Positions 1-13,641 of a stretch of 64,000 bases of DNA are shown in pieces (within the stretch, counting starts at the first letter, position 1; each line of letters begins with the position of its first letter). A program made the position numbers and the translations under genes. Origin of the DNA: Pampus argenteus (Eukaryota > Chordata > Actinopteri > Scombriformes > Stromateidae); NCBI GenBank assembly GCA_036937835.1, contig CM072864.1, positions 2,567,501 to 2,631,500 on the forward strand. The letters run 5' to 3'. The notes beneath the pieces are model-generated. The model was not told where the DNA came from and did not search any database. It was given only the letters and a program-made list of their open reading frames with translations.

Positions 1-1505
1 GTATATATATATATACATATATATGCGTTACTGCAGAGAACAGGATGTGTTTGGACAAATTTAAAAATCAGTGTAGTGTTTTCAAAGTGTGGTGCAACTT
101 TAAATACATTTGCATATGAGTTAGATGCATTTTAGATGTACAGCAGATTTCCCTGAAGACCAAACATGCGTGATGCTAAACAAAATAGCAGCAATCCCCA
201 AACAGACACAGACACTAAACAATCACACACAAAGTCAGCGACCTCCAGCTGCTGCTCCCACACTGGCTGTTCTCATCCACGTTAAAGGTGCATTTCAAGT
301 CATCGTCAATGTGAAAAAAATCACAGACAAACAGTGTGTGTGTGTGTGTGTGTGTGAGGAAAGGAATATTAAGTGTTGTAAGAGGATAAGACGTGTGTGT
401 GTGACAGCAACAGAGGAAGGTTGATGTATAATGCAGCGTGGTTCCAGTTTCTGAAGTCCTCACTGAGTTTCCACAGACATCCAGGACTGTGTGTTACAGC
501 TTACACACACACACACACACACACACGTCTCATCCATTGTGTTGCTACTGTTAAAATGTTAATAGCAACACTGGAAAAGTATCACAGAATGAGACAGACA
601 CACACACAGAAGATTCAACTAAAAACCAGGGAGGTGTGTGTGTGTGTGTGTGTGTGTGTGTCTCTCTCATATCTAGACTCGATCATCAGTTGGTCACATT
701 TGCAAAACAACACACAACACAACACAACACAACACCACACACAGCAGGCTACCAGCGCCTCGTCATACCCACAAGTATATAAAAACAACTGCACACGTAC
801 ACAGACACAGAAAGTCAAAAGGCACATACCCGTGTTTGTCTTGTAAAAATTTTTTGGCTATGTGAAACCCCAGTAGCACTTCTGCCTCAGCCAGCTCACA
901 GCAGGATCTATAATTAGACAGAGAGCTCCACTCCCCTCCAGTCATCTTTTACCATCAGCCACATCCTCTTTTCTTTTTAACTCCTTCTTTTTCCCTCCCT
1001 CCCTCCCTCTCTCTCTCTCTGTCTTTCTTTCTTTCTCTCCATCTCTGTCCTTCTACGCTGCTGATCATTTCAGTCACTCAGTAGCAGCACCTTGCCTCGG
1101 AGCAAACGCGTATCTACAGACTCTACAGACTGTTTAAAAAGATAAATTATAATAAATGAGACAGAATGCAAATGAAATTAAGCTCGTCGAAAAACAAGAA
1201 ACTTTTACTTTCTTAATACAACGTTTTCTTACACGTTACACGTCGGCTTTGGCCACTACAGAATCTTTACGAGCCACACCATAAATATCAGGGATCGTAA
1301 CCGTGGTAACGGGGGAGGTCGAGCCGGCAGGAAGTCGAGTCTATAAAAACACAACAATGAGAGAAGCAGGGTGGCTTCCTGTTTAAGAGCTGAGTTTAGA
1401 CTACCATTTCCTCCCCTCGCCTCCCCCTGCTGTTGTTGTGACGTTGCTGCCGCAGTGCCCTTGAGCCCTGTGGCAGTAAATATTTCCTCAATGTAATATA
1501 TGCTC

Positions 1506-1540
<35 letters not shown>

Positions 1541-1665
1541 CCCAAATCAGTGTTCCTGTTCCTCTCAATGCACGGCTTCAGTGAAAAGCTGAATGCTTTG
1601 ACATCGATTAACAACTCAGATTAATGACTAACAGTGGCCCTGAAGGCAACACATGAATTTACTCA

Positions 1666-1699
<34 letters not shown>

Positions 1700-2719
1700 A
1701 CCCTTAGAAACACACCCATTACAGGAGCATGGAAAACTACTAAGTAAAGTATTGACAGTCCAGTTAAATTGTATTTTATCTATTTCATTGCTTGTGCCGA
1801 CTGCGCTGCTATAAAAATAAAAGTATAACTTGTTTATATGCAAATCAACGTGTAGTTTATTTATTTATTTATTTATTTATTTCAGATCAGTTACAAACTG
1901 TTTCAGCTCCTTACTTTAGTTTGGTGCGACGTGGTCACCTGTGAATGAAAGCGGGTACGATCACATGTCTCTCCCTGCAGTTTCTCTCCCGTTTGTTCTC
2001 GTTGCTCGTCTCATGATTCGATCCGGTTCTTCGCTTATTTATTTGAAACAATGACATATTTCTCTGGAATTGTAAAACTCGTCGTGCCAACCAAAGTGTT
2101 TCGGTTTGTTGATTAACTCTCGTTTATAACGTTTTGTGTTTAGTGCAGGGCAAAATACATTTATCAGTAGAGTGAGTAAGTGATTATTGCTCAAATTGTG
2201 TATAAAAAAAAAAGAAAGGTGGAGGAGGTGAGGGTGTATTCACTCCAAAAAAAAAAAAAAGAAAAACTACAGCGTTGCTAAATCAGCCTTGTGCAACACA
2301 GGATCTCTATGAATAGTCTGGTACTGACAGTTGGGATCACATGTTCTTCACAGGTCTGTCTGTCGTCGGACCTCGAGCTGTTTAGAGCAGATATTGATTT
2401 CAGCTCATTTTAATTTAGGAAAAAAAAATACAGTCAGCTAAGTATTAGAAGAAGTATAATTGTGGGATTAGTAAATAAATTCAGGTTCAGACAGCAAAGT
2501 TTATTTCAATCTGCTTTAAAATAGTGAAGCTGGAGTATCTAAATGCAGTCGAGTAGAAAGTAAATCATTAGTTTTCCCTCTCTGACATACTTTACTTTAC
2601 GTCTCTCTCTCTCCTCATATCTCCTATCTCTCTCTTTCCCTCCTTCATCCTGAGGAATCCACAGCTGTCACTCCCATTCAAAAACCTCTCGTCTTCCAAA
2701 AGCAGCTGGCCAGACTGTG

Positions 2720-2762
<43 letters not shown>

Positions 2763-3071
2763 TGCCTACAACTGTCGCCAAACTATTTCTATATTTACGG
2801 TGTTGCTCTGTTGGTGCATACTTAAGTGTCAAGTGTAAATGGCAGCGTGTGTGTGGCTGTCGACAGCAGTGTGTGTGCGTTGAGAGCGCGGTGAGGACGA
2901 CCCTCTTTTAGTGGTGCTCACATCGACGCGGGGTTAAGAGAGGACACCAGAAGCACCTCAACGCAGGTCAGTGGTAGATCCCCGACTACCCCGAGTCCAT
3001 GCTGTCATCAAGCTTTAATGTGCACTGCATAAATCCTGCAGTCGGGAAGTCTTCTCCCTTTTCTTACTTTT
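1..3071. other. Gene-free stretch with microsatellites
   Basis: No coding signal. Arrays: (AT)n 2-24, (GT)n 334-356, (AC)n 503-526, (GT)n 634-660, AACAC repeats about 707-742, TC-rich 990-1040, (CA)n 1508-1538 and 1665-1692, ATTT repeats 1858-1882, (GT)n 2722-2760. Confidence 0.85.
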
Positions 3072-3480
3072 GAGCTAAAAGCTAACATCAGGATGCTAAC
3101 ATGCTCACAATGACCGTGTTTCCATGGTGATGCTGAGCAGGTATAATGTTTACTGTGTTCACCATCCCTCCATCGCCATCACATGTTGAACGCCGTTAGC
3201 TTCGTAGCTATTTGGACGTTGGATTAATTGAAATGTTGACTTGAGCTTAATTTAGTTTAAGGTAAGCAAAGTGATTACAAATCATTCTGTGAGGAATAAT
3301 AGATGTTAAGACATTTCAAAAACTACACATATCAGCCTCATGGTGGCGCTAAACAAACAAACAAAACAAAAAAACAGAAAGAGGATCAGCAAAATCTTCG
3401 GGATTCATCCTTTAGACGCCGTAGACGTCAACCAAAGTTCGATAGTTGCTGAGATATTTAGGTTTGGATGGTGTGTGTTA
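3072..3480 (+). repeat. Decayed teleost interspersed repeat
   Basis: It contains phrases I know from a very common spiny-rayed fish repeat: gctaacatcaggatgctaac, gcaggtataatgtttactgt, cctcatggtggcgctaaac, then gggattcatcctttaga and atagttgctgagatattt. Similarity is patchy. No open frame. Recognition is from memory of the family, not a search. Confidence 0.6.
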
Positions 3481-4956
3481 CGCGTCTTGTGACTGCAATG
3501 CATTCTGGGTCTGCTGAGGCTACAGTGAGAGCAGCTTGTGTCTTTAAATCGTCGGCCTGAGGCGGCGAATCTGGAGACACAAAGCAAAGTATGAGGACGT
3601 ATATTTATATGTTGACTGTATTGTCTTTGCTGTCTTGTTGTTGTTGTTGTTGTTGTTGTTTTTATCTTGTGGTAAATGTTAAACTAGAGGATTGCGATGG
3701 AAATAAGCTCTCAGGCTCCTCAATGATTTTTCTTTTTTAACGTAGTGTTAATGAGCAAATAGATTCATTCACAGGTGACTTAATGGAGTATTATTATATA
3801 ATAAGTCAAACATCTGAGTTAAACGTACAGTTGGCAAACGAGTCATCAGCAGCAACAATGTTGTTGTCATAAAATTAGAGGTTTCCAAAGTGGCTTTTCA
3901 GAAGAGATTTATGAATGTCACACACGCTTGTAAAAGAGGCATCTGAGTAAGCCGTTACATCCTGCGACTGAGCAGGTGCTCCAACAACGCAGAGACACAC
4001 ACACCGACATTAACATTCCTCGTGTCCCCATCATCTCCCGCTTAACTCAAAGCTGAAACTCGCCTGAAGCTGGAAACTTCAGAACAACTCGTTCATCCAC
4101 CACACACACACACACACACACACACACGCAGACGCAGACGGAGACAGATGAACTGTGAATGACTCTCAGAGAGGAGACACCAGGTGTTGCTGTTCGGATT
4201 GAGATATGACAGTAAATCCTCACAGTATCTGCTGCACAGACACAGCTAAGAGTCCCACTCACAACCGCACTGACATTCTCATCTCCGTTTCCTGTCTTTA
4301 ACACCATCTGCTGTGTGTGTGCAGCTGAACACAAAACACACTGGCTCTTTGATACGTGCACGTCTAAAAGCTTTGATCAACTTGAGCAGCATCGTGTGCA
4401 GGGATGGTTAACGCTTGGCGTTGAGAAAAGTGGCACTTTTTTCTTTATCTTTTTTTTTTTCTTTGTCGTCTGGACAAATCAGAGGAAGAGGTGGGTGGTA
4501 TGCATGAGCGGTGACAGCTGAACAAATAAGGAAACATGTTTGATTGACAAGTCATCTATTGGATGGAGTTTTTATCACATGTTTCTCTCTATACACACAC
4601 ACACACACACACACACACATGGAAATGGTCTCTTTGAATTAGCTATTAAAAAATGTATAAGTATAACAATACTTCTTCCTGACAGGAACAAGTATTATGA
4701 AATGCTCTCTGGCAAAGCAGCGTTTCCTGCAGCTGCCGCGATGCAACTGCTCAGCAGGCGACGGCAGCGCTGGTCATACCGGGCACCGGGTGGGAAACCC
4801 TTCCTCATCCAGAAAATACACGCAACACGCTCCAAATAAACGCCCTCACTCAACCTTTCTGGCTGTCTTCTGTGAGCAAATCTGGGTTTTGTTTTCTATT
4901 AAATCATCACTTTTAGAAATGACAAATTAACTTTAATGTTTCTACAGATCTGTCCA

Positions 4957-4994
<38 letters not shown>

Positions 4995-6145
4995 CACACG
5001 CGCACACACACACACACGCACACACTCCTGCTCTCCTTCACATCAAACACATTCTCCACATTTCTCAACACAGATAAAGCCACTCAACACAGCAGCTCGC
5101 TCAAAAGGGATCCCCCCCTTTTATCTTCTGAGACACACACATCACACACATATCTGTCCACTTTTATCAGCACAACCCCACAATACACTCACACTTTACC
5201 TACGAACACACTGCTGGATGCAGCAAACGGATGCTCATGCCACACAAGCGTGTGTGCCAACTGTATCAGTGAGTGAAATCAGTGAGTCATGAAAGCAGTG
5301 GTGACTTGGTGATTGATACACTGATAGCTTGTGGTAGTCTTAGTACAGATTTGTAGCTACAAAAAAAAACCCCAAAAAGCTGCAGTCAGCAGTTAAGGCT
5401 TTTCTGCTGATAACAGCGACAGTAAGTATCTGCTTATCCTGCTGAAGCCTGCAGCCAGGAGACAATGTGATTTAACTCAAAATGACACGCCGGCTGCAGG
5501 ATTTTACCATCATGTCGTCTAACACCACCAGCGGTTGGAGTAAATCAGGTTTCCACTTCCCAGCGTCGGTTTAATAAGTTGGAGCAAATACAATAAGAGA
5601 ATTTAATTAACGCTACTGACATACCAGCAAATCGAGTCCTACCAGTACAAAAGAAAAAAAGAGACTCATCAGCACAGGATTGCTGTAAAAGACCTTAACG
5701 CGTCATTTAGTTCAGTGCTGGACAGAATGACCTGTTGACACGGAGAATTTTTATAGTGAACATAACTTTTGACCGAGTTGCCAAAGCAACTAACATGGAA
5801 AAAACAGCTTCGGTTCCTGGTGCAAACCCAAAGATATTAATGAACTGAAGCGACGCCAACATCTGCCACGTCTCTGACTTCATGTTCTTATTCTGATATA
5901 TCTTTCTATCCCTGTATCTCTCTTTCTATATATCACTTTTTTTTTTTTTTTTTTTTGCTTTCTTTCAATGTCTTCATGACATTTTTTTTTTCTTTTCATC
6001 CTCGTTCCTTTCTCGGTAAAAGTTAACGTTGCGTTCCGAGAAGGCGGCCTCATGAATATGCACAGTCACACTCGGCTGTCTGCATGGACAACAAAGAAAG
6101 AAGACATTAACATTCCTGCACATGCTCTGCACTCGAGTCAGGGAT

Positions 6146-6178
<33 letters not shown>

Positions 6179-6649
6179 CAGAAAATAATCCATACATAAC
6201 GGCAATCATAGACAAACCAGGATAGTAAAACATGCACACGTCAATGGGTTTTTACTCACAATGGAAGATGGGTATTTATAATATTTAAATTTTACTTTGT
6301 ATAAAATACATAAAAAAATCGACACACACATACATACACACACCCACAGACAGACACAAACACAGACACACATGAAATAAACATGCACTGTGTCTCTCTC
6401 CTCCTTCACTACACCGAGTTGTTGAAATTAGCCCCAAGCTGTAAATGTCACTGGAGACCATTCATCACACACGCAAACACACACACTCACAGTCAGATGT
6501 AAAGTCAGGAGATCTTATTACATCTATGGTAACAACAGGCCATCTGATCTGAGGTCAGTGTCGGTCACCTCGGTGATCTGGAGTCAATGTGAGCCGTCCG
6601 TTACTCTCCGTTACGCTTTAGATCAGACGATATCGAAATACAGCCAAGC
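3481..6649. other. Gene-free stretch with microsatellites
   Basis: No coding signal. A TTG run at about 3637-3660; (CA)n at 4100-4126, 4592-4618, 4959-5028 (with CG interruptions) and 6146-6176; a T-rich run at 5938-5956. Confidence 0.85.
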
Positions 6650-7012
6650 GTCTGCAGTGTGTCTACATGAATGTGCGGTCTGCAGTGTGTCTACATGTAT
6701 GTGCAGTCTGCAGTGTGTCTACATGTATGTGCGGTTTGCAGTGTGTCTACATGTATGTGCGGTCTGCAGTGTGTCTACATGTATGTGCGGTCTGCAGTGT
6801 GTCTACATGTATGTGCAGTCTGCAGTGTGTCTACATGTATGTGCAGTCTGCAGTGTGTCTACATGTATGTGCGGTCTACAGTGTGTCTACATGTATGTGC
6901 GGTCTGCAGTGTGTCTACATGTATGTGCGGTCTGCAGTGTGTCTACATGTATGTGCAGTCTGCAGTGTGTCTACATGTATGTGCGGTCTGCAGTGTGTCT
7001 ACATGTATGTGC
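6650..7012. repeat. 28-bp minisatellite, about 13 copies
   Basis: The unit is gcggtctgcagtgtgtctac plus atgtatgt. Copies differ mainly at one position (gcGgtc versus gcAgtc). Because 28 is not a multiple of 3 and the unit has no stop, all three plus-strand frames are open across the array and read Cys/Val-rich peptides; these are not genes. Confidence 0.93.
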
Positions 7013-7597
7013 TTTAGAGAGAGAGAGACGTCCTGAGGGGGATTCAGACTGCGGCTGGAGACCAATAACACACCAGCTCCCCAGCTGACCACAGCCAGCG
7101 GCCTTTAACTTAAAAGGTTAACACAACATGAATTGATTTGACGCACCAATAAATGCTGAGGTTACCTCAGACTTCACCACCAACACTTCTGCACCGTCTC
7201 TCTGACCCTTTTACACCAAAATATTGTGCAGAAATACAAGAATACACACACTTCCACACACACACACACACGCAGAGTCCTTTACGGCCCCTTGGAGAGT
7301 ATTATATAACATTAGCCCCGACATATCAAGTGATTTCACGCACCTAGAGGCAGCACAATCGAGCCATTTGTTCAGCAGGTCAAAAATAGCCGCCTCCTTC
7401 ATTGCCGTCTACCATTACTAACGTTACCAGCACGACTTCTGCACAGCTTGTGTCTGCAGCAGCTTTAAGGGGCACAAAAATGACCATAATATATCAGCAG
7501 AGGATAATAACGCTGTTGATCAGTACAAAATAAGTCAATCAACTTTCTGGCCAGCTGAAGGGATTCGATGAATTTATACTGTTATGGAACAAACGCG

Positions 7598-7636
<39 letters not shown>

Positions 7637-8011
7637 GAGAGCAGAATTTACAATCTTATCGTTCCAGTATGTTGCTTAGTGATATATTACACTCCATGAA
7701 GACTTTATAAAATGTTAAAGTGAGACGTATAAAGAATAAAGAAGTGAGGAAGAGGAAGAAAAGAGAAGAACATTAAACCAGAGTTATGGCTTAACAGGAG
7801 CTCGTCACTCATTGACTCTCTCTAATTACTGCGTTTTGATGTTATGAATAAAAAAAGGATTTTCCCGTCCGGTTATAGAAGCTTTTAAAATGGTGGTTTC
7901 ACGTGTTACACACATCTGGCTCAGACTGCAACCACCTTAGAAAGCTAACCAGCCTCTAACATCTGGCATCAAGGCATCATGGTGGACAGTGAAAAGTGTT
8001 TAATGTGACTT

Positions 8012-8050
<39 letters not shown>

Positions 8051-8491
8051 GGAAAAACAGATTAGACAGGAAGACAAAGGAGAGAGAACTAGTGTCAGTT
8101 GCCCTGTGTGGACAACACATATGTAACCAGACTCTGCAGCCATGGTCATGACCTCACCGGGTTTTTCCACAGGCGCACACAAACACACACACACACACAC
8201 ACAGGGCACATAGTGGGTCCTTGGTTAGCATACAGTCAGCGGAGCCTGGCACATTGAGAGAATCATGCATTGTAATCCTACACAGTGAGAACACACAGGC
8301 ATGCTTCACAATGCTAATCTAAACTAAAAAAAAAAAGGCAGCACACAAAGAAACAGGCGTGTGACTCGTTTCTGAGGGGCGGAGCTTTGGATCAAATACA
8401 TTTTGATCTCAGGTCGAAGAATGAAGTGTTTCTCATGTGAGTCATCACTAACCGAGCTGGCTTAACTGATGTTTCTAGACTCACTCGCATA

Positions 8492-8560
<69 letters not shown>

Positions 8561-9737
8561 GAGAGAGAGAGATATTAAACAGTGGCAGTTATGAATGAAA
8601 AACGACGGTCATTGTGAAGAAAGGAAGTCCTGACATGCTAATTATAGTCTCACATTCAGCTCAAAGTTAGTTTATTGGGTTTATTTTTAAAGGTCAGGTA
8701 GAGATAAGCTTTTATATTATCCAACCACGTTCAGAAATAAAGTCTGGCTGCGATACGTTATTAATAATAATAATGATAAAAATACCAGATGTCTGTTTCA
8801 TGTGTGACTTTTCTTAGCAAACGTCATAACTGTGGTGAAGTGACACAGTCATGGAAGTGAGTTTTAAGAAACGTGAAGTGAATCCCTCCACTAAATAGTT
8901 ACTGGAAGACTATTTCTGCAGCGTTACAATCAGCCAAAGCCAACAAAGCGCCGAATGTCTCACATGTTAAATTTAACTTTCACACATTTTTTTTTTGACA
9001 CATAATAAACTACACTTCTGCATGACCTGCAGCAAAACCCACAGATGAAAAACACAGCAGGCCGACGAGGCCGACACCTGTTCTGTACTTTACTGCACTT
9101 CTCTAAAATCAAACAGCTTAGATCATTCTGCATGCTGGAAAAACTGCTGTCACCACACCGAGTGCAGAGTGTGTGTGTGTGTGTGTAATGTGTGTGTACA
9201 CCCTGTAAAGAGGATAAGATGTAGTCCTGAGGGGGGTTTACTGTAGACTGGCAGCATTTTTCCACATGAATGTTGCAGCGCTGACAGCTGTGGCACAACT
9301 TTAACAAGTTCAAGGAAGATATTACCAAGCCACAACTACTTATTAAGTTACAGATTAAAACTCCTACCTGCCACTGTATGAAATATGCTGTCCTGTCTGT
9401 CTGTCTTTATGATGTCCCCTGAGGTGTTGAGTCCATCTGTGGAGACAAAAAGTATAAAGAATAAAACAACTTAAACTTTACTAACGTTCCTATCGTGTAA
9501 ATGATGAATGCTAAATAAGGTGAGAGCGGTGTAAAGTCTCCCACAGAGCTCGGTGCGGTTCCCACACGCTTGTTTTTAGCTGACTTGGCTGGACACCCAT
9601 CAGGTGCTCCTGTGATGTAAGACCCACGTCTCATATCTGACCCACATACAGAAAGATCACACAATGATCCGGGCTGGTTGGGCGAGTAGGAATAACACAC
9701 ACACACACACAAAGGAGACACAAAAAGGAGGAAAGTA

Positions 9738-9781
<44 letters not shown>

Positions 9782-12509
9782 ACGAACACAAGAGTCCAAT
9801 AAGTAGATAATATCTGAATAATATTTGATGAAGGTTTGTAGCTTCAACAAAACATTTATTTTTATCATTAAGACAACAAAAAATATGACTTTATCCAACT
9901 TTATTACACTTTTTAGAAAAAATAATAAAAATAATATTAATAATATATATATATAAATATATAGTCGCTATGAGAGCGTCGGAAATATGCAGTAAAGAGT
10001 AGAAAGTGATGACTAAGATCTTTAAAGGAGTTTTTGTTGTTTTCCGACGAACTTTCTGGAGATCGAAGAAGAAGAAAAAAGTAAAACGCGCAAAAAACAA
10101 ACAAACACCTGCGCAGGTTACAAACACACAAATCAATAAACAGGATGTTTTCTTATGAAAACGAAAGAAGAAATAAACAAACAAACAACAGAAACAAACA
10201 AGCTCATTTAACCAGCTGTTCACACATCAGACCTTGTAAACCTCGTTTCTTACCTTACAAGACTGAAGCTGCTCGCATTGTGTCCAAACACATGAAGGTA
10301 ATCCTGCTATTATCGAGGAGTGTGTGTGTGTGTGTGTGTGTGAGTGTGTGTGAGAGACAAATCCTTGTGCATCCGACAGAGAGAAAGCCCCTGAGGTGAT
10401 GGTGAGACCCGCTGGTGTTGTCAGCAGACAGTTCAGAGGAGGAGGAGGAAAAGAAAAGCAAGAAGCAGAAAGAGAGAAAGTCCTGCCCCTCAAGTCCTGC
10501 CCCTCCACCCCTGCTGACAGAAATAGCAAGCAAGGCGGGCCCCACCAAAAATAGCCTCGACTTCACACAGACCTTCAAGACTATTGTTTTCTAGCACTGA
10601 CAGACTCCCATTGGGTGAAACACGCAGCCAATCAGGAGCTTGGCTCCTTTCTAAAGTTGTACAAACAAAGTCTTAAGTTTGTTTCACTTGTCATATAAAA
10701 TAATGGCCTCTAGACTGTGGCTCCACCTGCTGTCAAAAACCTCCAAACCAAAACCAACTGTTGTTGTAGCTCTGATGGAGCTCTTCACGTCCACAGAAAA
10801 TAAATAAATAAATAAATAAATAAATAGAAAGCCTCTAATGTCACTTTTGTTTTAAAAGATTTTCATTAAAATTATAAACAGGGCGAAGCAGCATTCAGAG
10901 CAACACGCTGCGAGGTTAAAAGTCTGTGATGTAGGTGGGGACGAGAACATGTAACGTCCACCTAATGTCTAATAAAACCTTTATATAAATCATGATGTTG
11001 GTGTGCATGAAACTAAGAAAACACACATCTGTAAAAGCTACGAACGTCTTTGAGCCTAATTTGGTTAATTTGGTTTCCTTTTTAACTTCCTGCCAGTGAC
11101 AGGTAGATTTTTACCAGAAATCGGTTCATTTTAAGAAAGATTTAAACTTTGAGAATCTGAAAGGACTCAGCAGCAGTAGAATAAAGCCAGTTGAAGGAGT
11201 CTTCATGAGGGGGAAATGTTCCTGTCTAATAACAATGTCATATATTGTTGAGCTGATTGTACAAATATCTTTACTCACGAGTGTACTTTTCATTGGCTGA
11301 GTTGTAAATCCACCCGATGCTCACGTGTTTGCAGGATTAAAAAAATCAAGTCAGTTATGACACAAAACAGACACATGTTATACTGAATTTAACACGTTAT
11401 ACTTTATTCATGCTCATTTATTCAGGTAATATGGCTGAAGAGATTTGCAAACAGTTGCTGTGAAAGCAGGGATGTGGTGGAACGTACCTTTATATAGGAA
11501 CAATAAATAAATTGATTATTGGTTATATTGGGTTTTTTTCCATGTACGTTTTTAACCCACACATGCTCACAAATCTTTACTCGCTGTTGTCAGACCACCG
11601 GTGCAGGGTACCCCAGGCCCAATGCACTGCAGGAGGAAGCAGAGCATCCTGTCTGTACAACACACACACACACGCCTAAAGTACATACGTTAATGTGGTA
11701 TCTTATATGACGTAGGGCCACTGTCTTGTCAGTTTTTCTGTTCCAAGGTCTTCCTAGAATCGAGAGGCTGTTTGCAGTCACTCATGCTTGAGTCACGTAC
11801 GTCCCTGAAACATCACATACATACATACATGATACGTTCAGCAGTGCTGTGGTCAGCAGGATGCGTCCTCAGTCCGTTCTCTGTTTAATTATACAAAAAA
11901 AAAACTGCTGTAAAAATCAATGTATCGTGTGTCCTGCATTTAAACATATACATGTGTGTATAAGTGCACAGAAATTGTAAAATGTATTTAAATGGAAGAA
12001 AAAAACACCTTTTATGGAGCATCAGTGGAGCATATTGTATGTTGGAGATACAGATGTACTTTATTGTTGTTTTTCTTTTCATTTTTCATCTACATTAATC
12101 TCTTTTCTTCTTTTTTTTGTTCTTTTTTGTTCTTTTTCCTGAAACAAATTCTATCTGCATAATAAACGTCTTAATTGTTGAGGCAGAAACTGACATTTAT
12201 TATGAGTTTCAGCACTTCTCTGTGTTTTTCCCCGCTTTTAACCGTTCTTTTGTTTCCATAAAGCACAAGCATGTATCTCTCTCTGTGTGTGTGTGTGTGT
12301 CTGTGTGTGTGTGTGTTTTATCCTTTTTCCGATCTCATTGTCAGCCAGGTCAACAACTGATGTTTCAGACCAATATTGAAACCATGAAGCGTGCATCTGT
12401 CTACCTCTGGTGGTGTTGCATCGTCCGCTCGCTCACCCGCGGGTGCCTCAGTGGACCACAATGTTCCCAGAAACCCTCTGTGTGTGGGTGTATAGAGTGA
12501 AATAACCCT

Positions 12510-12552
<43 letters not shown>

Positions 12553-12598
12553 GTATGTTTGTGACTGCATGTGTGTGTGTGTGAAAATTGCATATGTC

Positions 12599-12639
<41 letters not shown>

Positions 12640-13280
12640 CTCTGTGCATATGTGTGTATGGTTAGTTCATTCAATTACACAATCTACCATGCAGTCTGAA
12701 TCACATCCGGTTTCAAGCTGAAAATAACAAAACCACAGGGTGACAGAAAAGCAGCACAGCAGGCAACAGCCCACAGGGAGAGAGGAATACACACACACAC
12801 ACACACACTCACACACACACACACACAGTCCAGCGCTGGTCACTTTGTCTTTTCCAGAAACATCTACTTTATCTAAAGAGCACTTTCCTTTAAAGAACCG
12901 GTATTTCATCCTCTCATTACTGAGACTTTAAATTAAAAAATAAAAGAGTGTAAAAGCCTCCACATGCAGCATGTGTGGGTTCATCCTATAATAGAGGTAA
13001 GTACAAATAAAGTATGTGACTAATATTGGCTTCGATATTAGATGTAAATTATACAGAAATGACACAGTTAAAAACAGTCAGTCTGATGCATGTTTTTGTC
13101 TGTATTATTTAGGGAAGGATGTGGTCAACTGTGAGCTAGTTGTCTCCCGCCTGCTACGATGTGCTCCTGCTACAGTAAAAAGGTCTGAAACAATAAGAGT
13201 GGTTTTCAAAAACACAAAACTATATGGAAAAAAACGCAAACTGAAATATCCTCACAGAATGACAGTTAGAGAGAGATGAA
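7013..13280. other. Gene-free stretch with microsatellites
   Basis: No coding signal. (CA)n 7600-7633; (GT)n 8017-8048 facing (CA)n 8183-8203; (CA)n 9695-9711 facing (GT)n 9741-9779; (GT)n about 10320-10342; AAAT repeats about 10799-10827; (GT)n 12515-12549 and 12601-12638; (CA)n 12789-12827. Confidence 0.85.
8496..8572. repeat. (GA)n array
   Basis: Seventy-seven bp of ag dinucleotide with one G insertion near 8550. Confidence 0.95.
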
Positions 13281-13641
13281 GGCATGGTACGGTATAGTAT
13301 GGTGTACGGTATAGTATGGTGTATGGTGTATGTTGTACGGTACGGTACGGTATGGTGTACGGTATAGTATGGTGTATGGTGTATGTTGTACGGTATGGTA
13401 TGGTACGGTACGGTACGGTATGGGTATGGTATAGTATGGTGTATGTTGTACGGTACGGTATGGTACGGTACGGTATGGGTATGGTATAGTATGGTGTATG
13501 GTGTATGTTGTACGGTACGGTACGGTACGGTACGGGTATGGTATGGTACGGTCTGGTATGGGTATGGTATAGTATGGTGTATGGTGTATGTTGTACGGTA
13601 CGGTATGGTATGGTACGGTATGGGTATGGTATAGTATGGTG
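13281..13641. repeat. GGTAC/GGTAT pentanucleotide satellite, left arm
   Basis: About 360 bp built from GGTAC, GGTAT and GGTGT-like pentamers, organised into a longer block of about 55-80 bp that begins atagtatggtgtatggtg and ends cggtatgggtatggt. The block recurs at least five times. The minus strand reads as Tyr-Arg-Thr-Ile-Pro repeats, so open frames here are not genes. It is interrupted at 13641 by the hAT-like element and resumes at 14656. Confidence 0.92.
13634..13641. repeat. Left 8-bp target-site duplication of the hAT element
   Basis: gtatggtg directly abuts the left terminal repeat and is identical to 14656-14663. The same 8-mer also occurs elsewhere in the satellite, so identity alone is weaker proof than usual. 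Confidence 0.7.

Noticed and set aside
6650..7012. CRISPR-like regular repeats
   Set aside because: The 28-bp units are directly contiguous with no unique spacers, and the window is vertebrate.
12318..12721. Long Thr-His and Cys-Val open frames on both strands, here and across the window
   Set aside because: They are translations of (CA)n/(GT)n arrays. The sequence between arrays has no splice sites, domains or codon bias supporting a gene.
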